This document shows positions 23,505-32,500 of a DNA stretch of 64,000 bases, in pieces. Made by a program: the position numbers and the translations under genes. Below the pieces are notes generated by a model, which was not told the DNA's origin, did no database searches, and saw only the letters and a program-made list of their open reading frames with translations. The stretch comes from Desulfolucanica intricata (GTDB lineage: Bacteria; Bacillota; Desulfotomaculia; Desulfotomaculales; Desulfofarciminaceae), in assembly GCF_001592105.1 (NCBI RefSeq), contig NZ_BCWE01000003.1, positions 186,001-250,000 of the forward strand, given 5' to 3'. Positions within the stretch are counted from its first letter, which is position 1, and each line of letters begins with the position of its first letter.

Positions 23505-24590
23505 ATGCCAGACAAGCCGATTCAAGGCGAGAAACGAGTGTTTATGACTGGTAATGAGGTTGTTGCTTGGGCCGCACTGGCTGCTAAGGCTGAGATAATG
23601 TATGGTTATCCAATTACTCCGCAAAATGAAATTATGCATTATTGGACACGTTTGGCCCCGAAGTATGAGCGTAGATTTTTGCAAACAGAAGATGAACTAT
23701 CCGCCGGTTTTACCACTGTGGGGGGAGTTTTAGCCGGGCGTAAAGCGTTTACAGCAACTGCAGGCCCTGGTAACACATTAATGCAGGAGCCGCTGTCAAT
23801 GGCTGAAGCTATGCGTTTACCGACAGTAGTAGTGGTAACCCAGAGAGGTGGCCCGTCCACAGCTACAGTTATTTATTCCCAGCAGGAAGTTACTATGACC
23901 ACTCAGGGTGGGAACGGTGAAGGTTTGCGGATAGTATATTCTCCGGCTACACACCAGGAACTGTTTGATTATACAATTAAAGCTTTTAATACTGCCTGGA
24001 CATATCGCTGGCCTACCTTTGTTTTAGGTGACGGTTATCAGGCCAAGCTGCGTGAACCGTTAACAATTTATGATCCGGAAGAGAAGGGTATTGAATTGGT
24101 ACCTGCCGAACCCTATCTCGGAAAGCCGGGTATGCCCGGTATAGACCGCCCCCCTACACACGTGCGCAATACATACAGTGTAGAAGAAGAACTGGCTGAA
24201 GTGCTGGAAGAATATTTTAAAGAATATAATCGTATCGCTACGGAAGTTGCTGAGTATAAGGCTATGTATATAGATGATGCCGATATCGTTGTGGTAGCAC
24301 ATGGTGTAGTAGCCCGGGCTGCAAAAATGGCCGTAGAGGAATTAAGAAAAGAAGGATTAAAAGTAGGCTATTTTAGACCGGTTACTCTCATGCCGATGCC
24401 TGTGGAGGCAGTCAAAGATGTTGCCAATAAAGCTAAGAAGCTCTTAATTGTTGAGTCTGCCCAGGGCCAGTTGGACAAGTTAATGAAGATTTCTGCTTAT
24501 GGCTGTACTACGGAATTTGATTCTTTATTTAAACCCGGTGTAGGTATTACTTCTGAAGATATATATGCGCGGGTGAAAGAACTGTTATAA
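23505..24590 (+). CDS. 2-oxoacid:ferredoxin oxidoreductase, alpha subunit
   Basis: 361 aa. The N-terminal pyrimidine-binding domain starts FMTGNEVVAWAALAAKAEIM and carries GYPITPQNEI; the second half is the domain-II transketolase-like part (VGYFRPVTLMPMP). It forms with the next three genes a four-subunit enzyme oxidising a 2-oxoacid (2-oxoglutarate or branched 2-oxoacid) to acyl-CoA with ferredoxin. The substrate cannot be told from sequence. ATG after gggaggtg. Confidence 0.93.
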   Translation: MPDKPIQGEKRVFMTGNEVVAWAALAAKAEIMYGYPITPQNEIMHYWTRLAPKYERRFLQTEDELSAGFTTVGGVLAGRKAFTATAGPGNTLMQEPLSMAEAMRLPTVVVVTQRGGPSTATVIYSQQEVTMTTQGGNGEGLRIVYSPATHQELFDYTIKAFNTAWTYRWPTFVLGDGYQAKLREPLTIYDPEEKGIELVPAEPYLGKPGMPGIDRPPTHVRNTYSVEEELAEVLEEYFKEYNRIATEVAEYKAMYIDDADIVVVAHGVVARAAKMAVEELRKEGLKVGYFRPVTLMPMPVEAVKDVANKAKKLLIVESAQGQLDKLMKISAYGCTTEFDSLFKPGVGITSEDIYARVKELL

Positions 24591-24657
24591 TACAGTTCTT
24601 TCCTAAAGGTTTTTTTATTAGTCAGTTAAATGGCGAGATTGAAGGGAGGCTTTCATT

Positions 24658-25413
24658 ATGACTGTTCAAACTGCTATGCCAAAATGCTGGCGTGCAGAAA
24701 CTAAACCTCATAAATTTTGTCCCGGCTGTGGTCATGGATTAGTTTTAAAGGCTTTGGGGCAAGCTATTGACGAATTGGGAATCCAGGACAGAGCAGTTTT
24801 TGGTTGTGATATTGGGTGTTCTTTATTAGCTTGGGACTTCTTTAATATTGATACTGTGCAAACTCACCATGGTCGTACCAATCCGGTAATGACGGGTATT
24901 AAGCGTGCCAATGAGAATTTAATTTGTATCGCCTATATGGGTGACGGTGGTGGATATGCTATCGGTGCCGGGCACTTGGTAAATGCTGCTGTGCGTAATG
25001 AAAAAATAACAGCTATTTTAGTAAATAATACTCAGTATGGGATGACCGGCGGTCAGATGTCACCTACTACACTCCCCGGACAGAAGACAGAAACTTCGCC
25101 GTACGGGCGTGATCCAAAAACAACCGGAATGCCCATGTTAGGTCCTGAAATGATTGCTGCCATTGGCCGTGAAGGTGCTTATGCAGCCCGTGGTACAGTA
25201 GATAATATAAAACAACTGAAAGGCTTTATTAAAAAAGCCTTGGAAAATCAAATAGCCGGAAATGGTTTCTCTTTTGTAGAGGCTTTATCATTGTGCCCGA
25301 CTAACTGGCGCACTAATAATGTTGAAAGCTGGAAGTTTTTAAACGAAGAAATGAGTAAATATTATAAAGTGGGAGAATTTTTGGTACCTGGTTCCCAAAA
25401 TAAGGAGGGATAA
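24658..25413 (+). CDS. 2-oxoacid:ferredoxin oxidoreductase, beta (thiamine) subunit
   Basis: 251 aa. It binds thiamine diphosphate and a [4Fe-4S] cluster: the N-terminal FCPGCGHGLVLKAL and GCDIGCSLL hold cluster cysteines, and MGDGGGYAIGAGHLVNA plus NNTQYGMTGGQMSPT form the thiamine/magnesium site. ATG after gggagg. It is 67 bases after the alpha subunit and 4 bases before gamma. Confidence 0.95.
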   Translation: MTVQTAMPKCWRAETKPHKFCPGCGHGLVLKALGQAIDELGIQDRAVFGCDIGCSLLAWDFFNIDTVQTHHGRTNPVMTGIKRANENLICIAYMGDGGGYAIGAGHLVNAAVRNEKITAILVNNTQYGMTGGQMSPTTLPGQKTETSPYGRDPKTTGMPMLGPEMIAAIGREGAYAARGTVDNIKQLKGFIKKALENQIAGNGFSFVEALSLCPTNWRTNNVESWKFLNEEMSKYYKVGEFLVPGSQNKEG

Positions 25414-25417
25414 AAGA

Positions 25418-25984
25418 ATGGGTAGAACGGTGAAAATTTGTTTAGCCGGTGAAGGTGGCCAGGGCGTTCAATCAGTGGCCCAGATCCTCGCCCAGGCAGC
25501 TTATGATGAGGGTAAGGAAGCCCTTTATATCCCTAACTTTGGGGTGGAACAGCGCGGTGGGGTGTCGGTTGCCTTCTTACAGGTCGGTGATGAGCCTATA
25601 GGAGCACCTAAATTTAATACCGGTGATATAGTAGTTGCTCTAAGTGATCGTGCGGTTCATAGAACCCAACAATATGTAGGAGAAAAAACTGTCTTTGTTT
25701 ATGATAGCAGTATTGAAGGTATAGATGATGCTCTACCGAAAAAAGCAGCTAAAGTGTTGGGTATCCCGGCATTAGATGTAGCTAAAAAGGAATTGAATCC
25801 CAGGGTTTTTAATGTGATCATTATGGGAGCGGTAATTAGGGCTACCGAAATTATTTCTGAGGACGATGCTAAAAAAGCTATCGAGAATAAATTAGGCTAT
25901 AAGTTTGAAAAGAACCCGGAACTTCGGGAAATGAATTTCAAAGCTCTACAGCGGGGTGGAGAACTTGTAGCTCAAGCTTTATAG
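25418..25984 (+). CDS. 2-oxoacid:ferredoxin oxidoreductase, gamma subunit
   Basis: 188 aa, CoA-binding gamma domain. It begins VKICLAGEGGQGVQSVAQ, the family glycine loop, and has NFGVEQRGGVSVAFLQ. It is closely packed with beta (4-base gap) and the ferredoxin (13 bases), so a coordinated operon of alpha-beta-gamma-delta. Confidence 0.95.
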   Translation: MGRTVKICLAGEGGQGVQSVAQILAQAAYDEGKEALYIPNFGVEQRGGVSVAFLQVGDEPIGAPKFNTGDIVVALSDRAVHRTQQYVGEKTVFVYDSSIEGIDDALPKKAAKVLGIPALDVAKKELNPRVFNVIIMGAVIRATEIISEDDAKKAIENKLGYKFEKNPELREMNFKALQRGGELVAQAL

Positions 25985-25997
25985 AGGAGGGTTGGTA

Positions 25998-26258
25998 ATG
26001 ACAATGGAATTTCACGGTAGAACACAAGATTTGGCAAAAAGTTTCTTTACATTGTACCCTGGTTTATGCAAAGGTTGCGGGTTATGTATTGTAAAATGCC
26101 CCAAGCAGTGCATTTCTTGGTCAAAAGTACTTGGCGTGTACGGAACCCCCTCGGTTGAAGCAAACGATGAGTGCATTGCTTGCGGAATCTGCCAAATTTA
26201 TTGCCCGGATGCAGCCATTAGAATTGAAAAAAAGAAGAAAAATGAGGATAAAAATTAA
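25998..26258 (+). CDS. 2-oxoacid:ferredoxin oxidoreductase, ferredoxin (delta) subunit
   Basis: 86 aa, 2[4Fe-4S] ferredoxin-like. Cluster motifs are CKGCGLCIVKCP and CIACGICQIYCP. A lysine-rich tail EKKKKNEDKN closes it. ATG at 25998 sits 7 bases after gaggagg; an in-frame TTG at 25992 is too close. It completes the four-subunit enzyme by passing electrons to soluble ferredoxin. Confidence 0.95.
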   Translation: MTMEFHGRTQDLAKSFFTLYPGLCKGCGLCIVKCPKQCISWSKVLGVYGTPSVEANDECIACGICQIYCPDAAIRIEKKKKNEDKN

Positions 26259-26265
26259 GAAAAAG

Positions 26266-26292
26266 AAAGACCTCTCGTGAGGTCTTTTCTTA
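26266..26292 (+). terminator. Terminator of the oxidoreductase operon
   Basis: aaagacctc pairs with gaggtcttt around loop tcgt (26266-26287), followed by tctta. It is 8 bases after the ferredoxin stop. Confidence 0.85.
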
Positions 26293-26370
26293 ATATTTGT
26301 CACCAATATTACTATAATTTCATAGATTAATTGTAATTTCGGAAGAATAATTTTTTGTGGTGGTGAGATA

Positions 26371-26547
26371 ATGAATAAGTGTATATATTGTGGAAAATTT
26401 GATAATGATTTTAATGGTATAATTATAAAGTATAATTATATTTGTTTAGCCTGTGAAACAAAATTAACTTCTGTAAAAGTTGATGATGAAAAATATGATT
26501 ATTATATAAAAGGACTTAAAAAAATATGGCGCTGTTTTGAAGTGTAA
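26371..26547 (+). CDS. csfB: Gin (CsfB), anti-sigma-G factor
   Basis: 58-aa protein starting MNKCIYCGKF after ggtgagat. CxxC at positions 4-7 and CLAC at about 35-38 give the Gin zinc-finger spacing. The block ICLACETKL, then DYYIKGLKKIW, matches Bacillus Gin (FICLDCERK ... FYVKKLKSI) closely as I recall it. Gin inhibits sigma-G (and sigma-E), keeping late forespore and mother-cell transcription in order. In Bacillus csfB starts the same csfB-yaaO-tmk-holB group, supporting the call. Its stop overlaps the 3' end of the opposite-strand gene by 46 bases. Confidence 0.88.
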   Translation: MNKCIYCGKFDNDFNGIIIKYNYICLACETKLTSVKVDDEKYDYYIKGLKKIWRCFEV

Positions 26548-26768
26548 TAATTACCCAAGTCTTCTTTTCTTTGCTCTAATCTAATTCTTCTGTGAGCCAG
26601 TTCAATATCACTTTTTATTTGATGAATTGTGGATAAATCAATGTTGAAAGACCGGGCAACTTCCATGTTGCTATATCCTTTTTTCCAAGCATTTATTAAT
26701 TTATCTACATTGATTCGGTATTTTTTTGATAGTATCTTAACATCAATTTTTGTTTTTTTCCCGGCCAT
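26502..26768 (-). CDS. Small helix-turn-helix protein of unknown function
   Basis: 88 aa on the minus strand, ATG at 26768 nine bases after aaggag; the TTG at 26777 abuts the ribosome site. The C-terminal half of about 40 residues, YSNMEVARSFNIDLSTIHQI, reads as a helix-turn-helix of the homeodomain-like/resolvase-terminal type, so DNA binding is likely. The N-terminus is lysine-rich. It converges on gin with overlapping 3' ends, so antisense pairing of the two messages is possible. No specific family is recognised. Confidence 0.7.
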   Translation of the reverse strand: MAGKKTKIDVKILSKKYRINVDKLINAWKKGYSNMEVARSFNIDLSTIHQIKSDIELAHRRIRLEQRKEDLGNYYTSKQRHIFLSPFI

Positions 26769-26927
26769 CCTAATCAACTCCTTTTTTTATGGTCTTAATA
26801 TTTTAGCCTGTCTAAAATACTAATATAATATTAAACTACTGGTAGATCAACCTTTAAGAACCTTGGAAGTAAATATAAGTATGTGGTAAAATTAATTGCT
26901 AAAGCAAAATTACCGGAGATGTTTATT

Positions 26928-28394
26928 TTGGTTTTTTCAAAACAAAAAAAACTTCCACTATTTGACGCTATTGCAAAGTATAGTAACGGCGCTGCTAATT
27001 TACATGTTCCGGCTCACCGGCAGGGCTTTGCGGCCCCCGATAGTTTAGTGAATTTTGCCGGGCAAAATATTTTTAAACTGGATTTAACAGAAATATACGG
27101 TTTAGATGATTTACATAATCCACAGGGAGTTATTGCCGAGGCGCAAAAATTAGCTGCCCAACTTTATGGTGCGGATTATTCATTTTTTTTGGTTAATGGG
27201 ACTACCTGTGGTCTGCAGGCTTTAATAATGTCGGTATGCAGCAGCGAAGAAAAAATAATTGTACCCAGGAATGTACACCGTTCAGTCCTGGCCGGATTAA
27301 TTTTTAGCGGAGCTGATCCCATATATATTATTCCGGAAGTTATGCCTGAATTTAATTTTTTAGTTGGTTTTTTGCCGGATAAATTAAAGGTATTATTAAA
27401 AAGATATCCCGAGATTAAGGCTGCTATGGCAGTATATCCAACCTATTATGGAGTGGGGGGAGATTTAGAGGACATAGCCAAGCTGCTGCATGACCAAAAC
27501 AAACCGCTGTTGGTTGATGAAGCTCACGGTGCTCATTTGGCTTTTCACCATGCTCTGCCGCCACAAGCCCTTGATGTAGGTGCTGATGCTGTGGTGCAAA
27601 GCACACACAAGCTTGGAGGTGCCTTGACACAGGCTTCGATGCTTCATTTAAAAGGTAAAAGAGTTGACCCGGGCAGAGTGGCCCAAGCTTTAAAGTTAGT
27701 GCAAACCACAAGTCCTTCGTATATTTTGATGGCTTCTTTGGATACTTCCCGCAGGCAGCTGGCTTTAACGGGGCATGATTTGTTAAATCATGCAATTTTA
27801 TTAGCTGATTATACTAAACAATTATTACAGGAGATTGAGGGACTTAAAATACTGACCCCGGACTTTCTTAATGTACCGGGGGCCGACTTCCTTGACCCGA
27901 CCAGACTGGTAATTAATGTAGCCCAAACAGGTTTAACCGGTTACCGGGTAGCTGATTTGCTGGCTATACGGTATAATGTTCATATTGAAATGGCTGACCC
28001 TCTGAATCTGATTGTACCGGTAACAATAGGAACGACTGAACAGGATTGTCTGAGTTTAGTAGAAGGTTTAAAAAATATTGTACAAACTGAGTCCGGGGTA
28101 AATTTCGATAAGGCTAAACTTCAAATTTTTATACCTGATTTACCGGAGAAAGAAATGCTGCCCCGAGAAGCCTGGTTTGCCGGGCATAAAAAAGTTTTGT
28201 TGTCTGAAGCAGCGGGAGAAGTCAGTGCGGAATGGCTGGCTGTTTATCCGCCCGGTATTCCGGTATTATTCCCCGGAGAATTAATTACAAATATTCTAAT
28301 TGATTATTTACAACAGATTAAAGCCGCGGGTCTTAGAACCCAAGGATTAGAAGACAGCAGCCTGACAACTATCAAGGTTGTTGATAAAAATTAG
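26928..28394 (+). CDS. Orn/Lys/Arg decarboxylase family protein (YaaO-like)
   Basis: 488 aa from TTG at 26928 (9 bases after ggag); the GTG at 26883 adds 15 residues with no good site. A PLP-dependent fold-type-I decarboxylase with NLHVPAHRQG near the start, HRSVLAGLIFSGADP, VDEAHGAHLAF and the PLP lysine in STHKLGGAL. C-terminal domain includes YPPGIPVLFPGE. It probably decarboxylates a basic amino acid in polyamine synthesis (agmatine or cadaverine); substrate unknown. It precedes tmk by 17 bases, as yaaO does in Bacillus. Confidence 0.9.
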   Translation: MVFSKQKKLPLFDAIAKYSNGAANLHVPAHRQGFAAPDSLVNFAGQNIFKLDLTEIYGLDDLHNPQGVIAEAQKLAAQLYGADYSFFLVNGTTCGLQALIMSVCSSEEKIIVPRNVHRSVLAGLIFSGADPIYIIPEVMPEFNFLVGFLPDKLKVLLKRYPEIKAAMAVYPTYYGVGGDLEDIAKLLHDQNKPLLVDEAHGAHLAFHHALPPQALDVGADAVVQSTHKLGGALTQASMLHLKGKRVDPGRVAQALKLVQTTSPSYILMASLDTSRRQLALTGHDLLNHAILLADYTKQLLQEIEGLKILTPDFLNVPGADFLDPTRLVINVAQTGLTGYRVADLLAIRYNVHIEMADPLNLIVPVTIGTTEQDCLSLVEGLKNIVQTESGVNFDKAKLQIFIPDLPEKEMLPREAWFAGHKKVLLSEAAGEVSAEWLAVYPPGIPVLFPGELITNILIDYLQQIKAAGLRTQGLEDSSLTTIKVVDKN

Positions 28395-28411
28395 GTTGGG
28401 ATGAATATATT

Positions 28412-29026
28412 ATGTCAGGATTATTTATTGTATTTGAAGGTATTGATGGTTCGGGTAAGACAACACAGATAAATTTACTTAAAGATAATTTATTTAATTT
28501 AGGGTATCAAGTGGTGTTAACAAGGGAACCGGGAGGTACCAGGATTAGTGAATTAATCAGAGATGTTTTGTTAAATCCCGACAACAAGGACTTATATGCC
28601 GGTGCAGAGGCCTTATTATATGCCGCCGCAAGATCTCAACATATTGAAGAAAAGATTAAACCTGCCCTGTCAATGGGTAAAATAGTTTTATGTGATCGCT
28701 TCACTGACTCTACTTTAGCTTATCAGGGTTACGGACGCGGGCAAGATTTAAATTATTTACAAAAACTTAATCATTTGGCCACAGGTGGTTTGCAGCCTGA
28801 TTTAACATTTTTATTGGATCTGCCTGTGCAGGAGAGTTTGGAAAGGCTGAACCGCCGTATAAGTATTGATCGATTGGAACAAGAAAATATGGTCTTTTAT
28901 GAGCGGGTTAGGTCAGGCTATTTAAAGATATCTTGCCAAAATCAGAATTATTATGTTATGGATGCTCGTCTTGAACCTCGACAACTTAGCAGAGAAGTTT
29001 TAGGTATTGTGGAGGAATATCTTTAG
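28412..29026 (+). CDS. tmk: Thymidylate kinase
   Basis: 204 aa, phosphorylates dTMP to dTDP. P-loop FEGIDGSGKTTQ; DRF motif in VLCDRFTDSTLAYQGYGRG; TREPGG dTMP-binding loop. The stop abuts the holB start with no gap, indicating translational coupling. ATG at 28412. Confidence 0.98.
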   Translation: MSGLFIVFEGIDGSGKTTQINLLKDNLFNLGYQVVLTREPGGTRISELIRDVLLNPDNKDLYAGAEALLYAAARSQHIEEKIKPALSMGKIVLCDRFTDSTLAYQGYGRGQDLNYLQKLNHLATGGLQPDLTFLLDLPVQESLERLNRRISIDRLEQENMVFYERVRSGYLKISCQNQNYYVMDARLEPRQLSREVLGIVEEYL

Positions 29027-30040
29027 ATGTATAAATTTGACGATATAATTGGTCATAAAAATCAACTCGAAGGTTTGAAAAAAACAATTAAAAACCATAG
29101 AATAAATCACGCTTACTTATTTTACGGGCCGGAAGGGATAGGTAAAAAAACCATTGCCCTGGCTTTTGCCGCAGCAATATTTTGTGATCATGCCCGGGAG
29201 ACCGGTGCTTGTGGCTGCTGCCACAGCTGCCGCCAGATAATTAATAACAATCACCCGGATTTGTTTCAAATTTACCCTCAGGGAGCATCAATTAAAATAG
29301 AGCAGATTAGAGAAATTAAAAAAAAGGCTAGCTATAAACCCTATCAGAATAAAAGCCAGATATTTATTCTTGAAGCTGCGGAAACTATGACTATGGAAGC
29401 GGCCAATTGTTTTTTAAAGACCCTGGAGGATCCGCCCGGACAAGCAGTATTTATTTTAATTAGTACAAATCCTGATTTATTACCCCTTACTGTTGTTTCC
29501 AGGTGTCAACTTTTATCTTTTAAAGAGTTAAATTTTGAAGAAATTGTTAGGGGCCTGGTTATTTTAACCGGAATCAGTACGAAAGAGGCGCAGCTCCCGG
29601 CTTTAATGGCACAGGGAAGCCTGGGAAAAGCATTGACTTACATTACAGATAATGCCCCGGTAAAATTAAGGGATCGGATCATAAAACTTTCTAAGATTAT
29701 CAACCAGGGGTTAATTTTAGAATTGCTGGATGAAGTATCCTTTTTAGCAGAAAATAAAAACAGTGCCCTAAAAACTATTGAAATGTTATTGCTGTGGTAT
29801 CGGGATTTATTAATTTGGCAAGAAAGCAGTAATAAAGATATATTATTCAACAAAGACCGGTTTCAGGTAATTACAGACGAAGCCGGACATTACACTACAG
29901 GTTTTTTGCTTAAAGCCTTGGAGAGATTGGAGACAGCTAAAAGTAATTTACTGTTTAACGGTAATCCCCGCTTAGTGCTGGATGTACTATTATTAGATTT
30001 AGCCCGTTTTAGAGAGGGGAGTAGTGAACATGCCATTTAA
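29027..30040 (+). CDS. holB: DNA polymerase III delta' subunit
   Basis: 337 aa, clamp-loader subunit. Walker A-like GPEGIGKKTIALAF, zinc cluster CGCCHSCRQI (with CDHARETGAC), ILISTNPDLL and SRCQLLSF matching the DnaX/HolB family. The P-loop is intact (GKK in place of GKT), typical of delta' which does not hydrolyse ATP. Its stop overlaps the next gene's start by 11 bases. Confidence 0.96.
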   Translation: MYKFDDIIGHKNQLEGLKKTIKNHRINHAYLFYGPEGIGKKTIALAFAAAIFCDHARETGACGCCHSCRQIINNNHPDLFQIYPQGASIKIEQIREIKKKASYKPYQNKSQIFILEAAETMTMEAANCFLKTLEDPPGQAVFILISTNPDLLPLTVVSRCQLLSFKELNFEEIVRGLVILTGISTKEAQLPALMAQGSLGKALTYITDNAPVKLRDRIIKLSKIINQGLILELLDEVSFLAENKNSALKTIEMLLLWYRDLLIWQESSNKDILFNKDRFQVITDEAGHYTTGFLLKALERLETAKSNLLFNGNPRLVLDVLLLDLARFREGSSEHAI

Positions 30041-30842
30041 AGTTGTGGGGGTAAGATTTAAAAAAGCGGGAAAAATTTATTATTTTAAGCCTGATGATAT
30101 TGAGCTGGCCGAAGGTGACAGTGTTATTGTAGAAACGGCTAGAGGTATAGAATTCGGCCAGGTAGTTTTAGGACCGGCGGATATTAATGAGGAAGAGATA
30201 GTTCAACCTCTAAAAAAAGTAATTCGTAAGGCCGGGGAAGATGACTTTAAACAAGCAGAAATAAATAAAGAAAAAGAGAAAAAGGCTTTTGAAATTGCCC
30301 AGGAGAAGATTATTGATCATGACTTGCCAATGAAATTGATTAAGGTAGAACAGACCTTTGACGGAAATAAAATTATTTTTTATTTTACTGCGGATGGAAG
30401 AATTGATTTCAGGGATTTGGTAAAGGATTTAGCCGCAGTTTTTCGCACCCGTATTGAATTGAGGCAAATCGGAGTGCGGGATGAAGCAAAAATGATCGGT
30501 GGTCTGGGTTGCTGCGGACGTGAGCTTTGCTGCTGTTCTTGGCTGGCTGATTTCGCCTCGGTTTCCATTCGGATGGCTAAGGACCAAAATTTGTCTTTAA
30601 ATCCAACAAAGATTTCCGGCATATGTGGTAGACTAATGTGTTGTTTAAAATATGAAAACGATTGTTATGAACAAGCTAAAGAAGATTTTCCCGAAATGGG
30701 CTCCAGAGTAATTACCGAAGACGGTGAAGGAAAAGTTGTCGGTAGAAATATTTTTAAAAGGACTGTCAGTGTAGAGTTAAAAGAAAGTAAAATTGTAAAA
30801 AGCTATCCAATTAATAAAGTAACTTTAAAAAATAAGGAGTGA
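30030..30842 (+). CDS. ricT: RicT/YaaT, PSP1-domain Fe-S protein
   Basis: 270 aa from ATG at 30030 (9 bases after gggga); an upstream GTG at 30024 is possible. PSP1 domain in the first 130 residues. A cysteine-rich core GGLGCCGRELCCC, then GICGRLMCCL, binds Fe-S clusters in the RicAFT (YmcA-YlbF-YaaT) complex, which stimulates RNase Y cleavage in Bacillus. It overlaps holB by 11 bases, consistent with coupled expression. Whether ricA and ricF are elsewhere cannot be seen here. Confidence 0.93.
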   Translation: MPFKVVGVRFKKAGKIYYFKPDDIELAEGDSVIVETARGIEFGQVVLGPADINEEEIVQPLKKVIRKAGEDDFKQAEINKEKEKKAFEIAQEKIIDHDLPMKLIKVEQTFDGNKIIFYFTADGRIDFRDLVKDLAAVFRTRIELRQIGVRDEAKMIGGLGCCGRELCCCSWLADFASVSIRMAKDQNLSLNPTKISGICGRLMCCLKYENDCYEQAKEDFPEMGSRVITEDGEGKVVGRNIFKRTVSVELKESKIVKSYPINKVTLKNKE

Positions 30843-30847
30843 CAAAT

Positions 30848-31171
30848 TTGTTACCCCTGGCCAGGTTAATAAAAGATATTCAAGAAAAAATGCAAGATCT
30901 TTTTTCCGATTTACAGGAATTATCCATACGGGTATGTACTCTGGAGGAAGATAACGCCAAATTGCGCCGCGAACTGGCCCGTTTTTATCACCAGGAGGAA
31001 CAGGAACCGGACGAGCCTGCCCTTGAAGCAGATGTCGGGCAGGGGTTAAAAAACTTGGTAGAACTTTATAATCAGGGCTTTCATATCTGTAATCTTTCCT
31101 TTGGACAGGCACGGGTTAATGAATGTCTTTTCTGTCAGGCCTTATTGAATAAGAGCGGGGCAGAAAAATAA
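30848..31171 (+). CDS. yabA: Replication initiation control protein YabA
   Basis: 107 aa from the TTG at 30848, 8 bases after aaggag; a GTG at 30839 overlaps that site. An N-terminal coiled coil (KDIQEKMQDLFSDLQEL and on) is followed by the C-terminal zinc motif HIC...NECLFCQ. YabA binds DnaA and DnaN to limit re-initiation in Bacillus. It sits 5 bases after ricT in the tmk-holB-ricT-yabA-rsmI order. Confidence 0.92.
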   Translation: MLPLARLIKDIQEKMQDLFSDLQELSIRVCTLEEDNAKLRRELARFYHQEEQEPDEPALEADVGQGLKNLVELYNQGFHICNLSFGQARVNECLFCQALLNKSGAEK

Positions 31172-31197
31172 AGTTACTCAGGGGGTTTTTTTAAAAG

Positions 31198-32052
31198 ATG
31201 AAAAAAAATATAGGGAAACTATATTTATGTGCTACTCCCATCGGTAATTTAGAGGATATTACCCTGCGTGTCTTAAGGGTGTTAAAAGAAGTAGATTTAA
31301 TTGCCGCCGAAGATACCAGAAATACCCGTAAACTACTGAGCCATTATGATATTCATACTCCTTTAACCAGCTATCACCGTCATAACCAGCAGGATAAAGG
31401 AATGATATTAATTAATAAACTTTTAGAAGGCCAGCAGATAGCCCTGGTTTCTGACGCCGGGCTGCCCGGTATTTCCGACCCGGGTGAAGATTTGGTAAAA
31501 CTTGCGCTGGAAAAAGAAATAGAAGTGATTCCACTTCCCGGGCCTTCAGCAGCAGTAACAGCTCTGGTAGTATCCGGTTTACCTACACGTTCATTTATAT
31601 TTGAAGGTTTTTTGCCGGCCTCTAAAAAGGCCCGCAGGAAAAAACTTAAAGAAATAAAAAATCAAACAAAAACCCTGGTATTTTATGAGGCACCCCATAG
31701 AATTACTGAAATGCTGGAAGATGTTTTGCTTTGTCTGGGAAACAGAAAAGTATCCCTTTCCAGAGAGCTGACTAAAAAGTTTGAAGAAACTCTGAGAGGA
31801 ACGGTACAAGATATTTTGGAACAAATTAAAACCAACCGGCCCAGAGGAGAATTCTCAATAGTTATCGAAGGGGCTAAACCGGAAGAAATCGAGACGTTAA
31901 CAGCACCCTGGGAAAAAATGACTCTTATTGAACATGTTAAATACTTAGAAAAACAAAATTGTGAAACAAAAGAAGCAATAAAAAAAGTAGCTAAAATACG
32001 CGGTATACCGAAAAGGGAAGTATACAACGCAGTGTTGGAAACAAAAAATTGA
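31198..32052 (+). CDS. rsmI: 16S rRNA C1402 ribose 2'-O-methyltransferase RsmI
   Basis: 284 aa, SAM-dependent tetrapyrrole-methylase-fold enzyme modifying C1402 of 16S rRNA. It shows KLYLCATPIGNLEDITLR at the start, AAEDTRNTRKLLSHYDI, VSDAGLPGISDPG and PGPSAAVTAL. The ATG follows gggggttttt, 26 bases after yabA. It ends at a hairpin shared with abrB, which converges. Confidence 0.97.
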   Translation: MKKNIGKLYLCATPIGNLEDITLRVLRVLKEVDLIAAEDTRNTRKLLSHYDIHTPLTSYHRHNQQDKGMILINKLLEGQQIALVSDAGLPGISDPGEDLVKLALEKEIEVIPLPGPSAAVTALVVSGLPTRSFIFEGFLPASKKARRKKLKEIKNQTKTLVFYEAPHRITEMLEDVLLCLGNRKVSLSRELTKKFEETLRGTVQDILEQIKTNRPRGEFSIVIEGAKPEEIETLTAPWEKMTLIEHVKYLEKQNCETKEAIKKVAKIRGIPKREVYNAVLETKN

Positions 32053-32060
32053 AGGTAAAG

Positions 32061-32096
32061 AAAGAGAGATGGCTTAGAACTATCTCTCTTTATAAT
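32061..32096. terminator. Bidirectional terminator between rsmI and abrB
   Basis: aaagagagat (32061-32070) pairs with atctctcttt (32082-32091). It is followed by tataatta on the + side and preceded by A-rich sequence, so it can end both converging transcripts. Confidence 0.75.
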
Positions 32097-32099
32097 TAA

Positions 32100-32360
32100 T
32101 TAAATAGCTTCTTCTTTTACATTTTCAAACATAGCTACTGCACAATCCTTGCAAACCAGTTTGCCTCTATAATGTTGAACATCGGAGGCGTTACCGCAGA
32201 AAACACAAGCAGGCTCATATTTTTTTAGAATAATTTTTTCATTGTCAACATATATTTCCAAGGCATCTTTTTCATCAATACCTAAGGTACGACGCAGCTC
32301 AATAGGAATTACCACACGGCCCAGCTCGTCTACTTTTCTAACAATACCAGTTGATTTCAA
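32100..32360 (-). CDS. abrB: AbrB-family transition-state regulator
   Basis: 86 aa on the minus strand. The N-terminal swapped-hairpin DNA-binding domain (STGIVRKVDELGRVVIPIEL) is followed by LGIDEKDALEIYV. Unlike the shortest AbrBs, residues 51-78 contain a C4-like zinc ribbon (CVFCG ... CKDC). AbrB represses many post-exponential genes. ATG after gggagg. It is the abrB position before metG as in Bacillus, but the gene is oppositely oriented to its neighbours (also so in Bacillus). Confidence 0.95.
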   Translation of the reverse strand: MKSTGIVRKVDELGRVVIPIELRRTLGIDEKDALEIYVDNEKIILKKYEPACVFCGNASDVQHYRGKLVCKDCAVAMFENVKEEAI

Positions 32361-32422
32361 AAACTATCCCTCCCTGAATATAATAGCTTGTTCGACAGAT
32401 TACCACAATAACTTACAACTAA

Positions 32423-32451
32423 ATGGTACCAACGATACCAGTATAAGTCAA
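32423..32451 (-). promoter_or_regulatory. Candidate abrB promoter
   Basis: Read on the minus strand, TTGACT, 17-base spacer, TACCAT. The spacer and -10 contain the near-repeat ggtatc/ggtacc, which could be part of an operator. Placement about 63 bases before the abrB start is sensible. Confidence 0.4.
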
Positions 32452-32500
32452 TACTTTTTTTTGAAAAACTTGACATTTTTTTTTTGAGGAGGTCGCCTCC

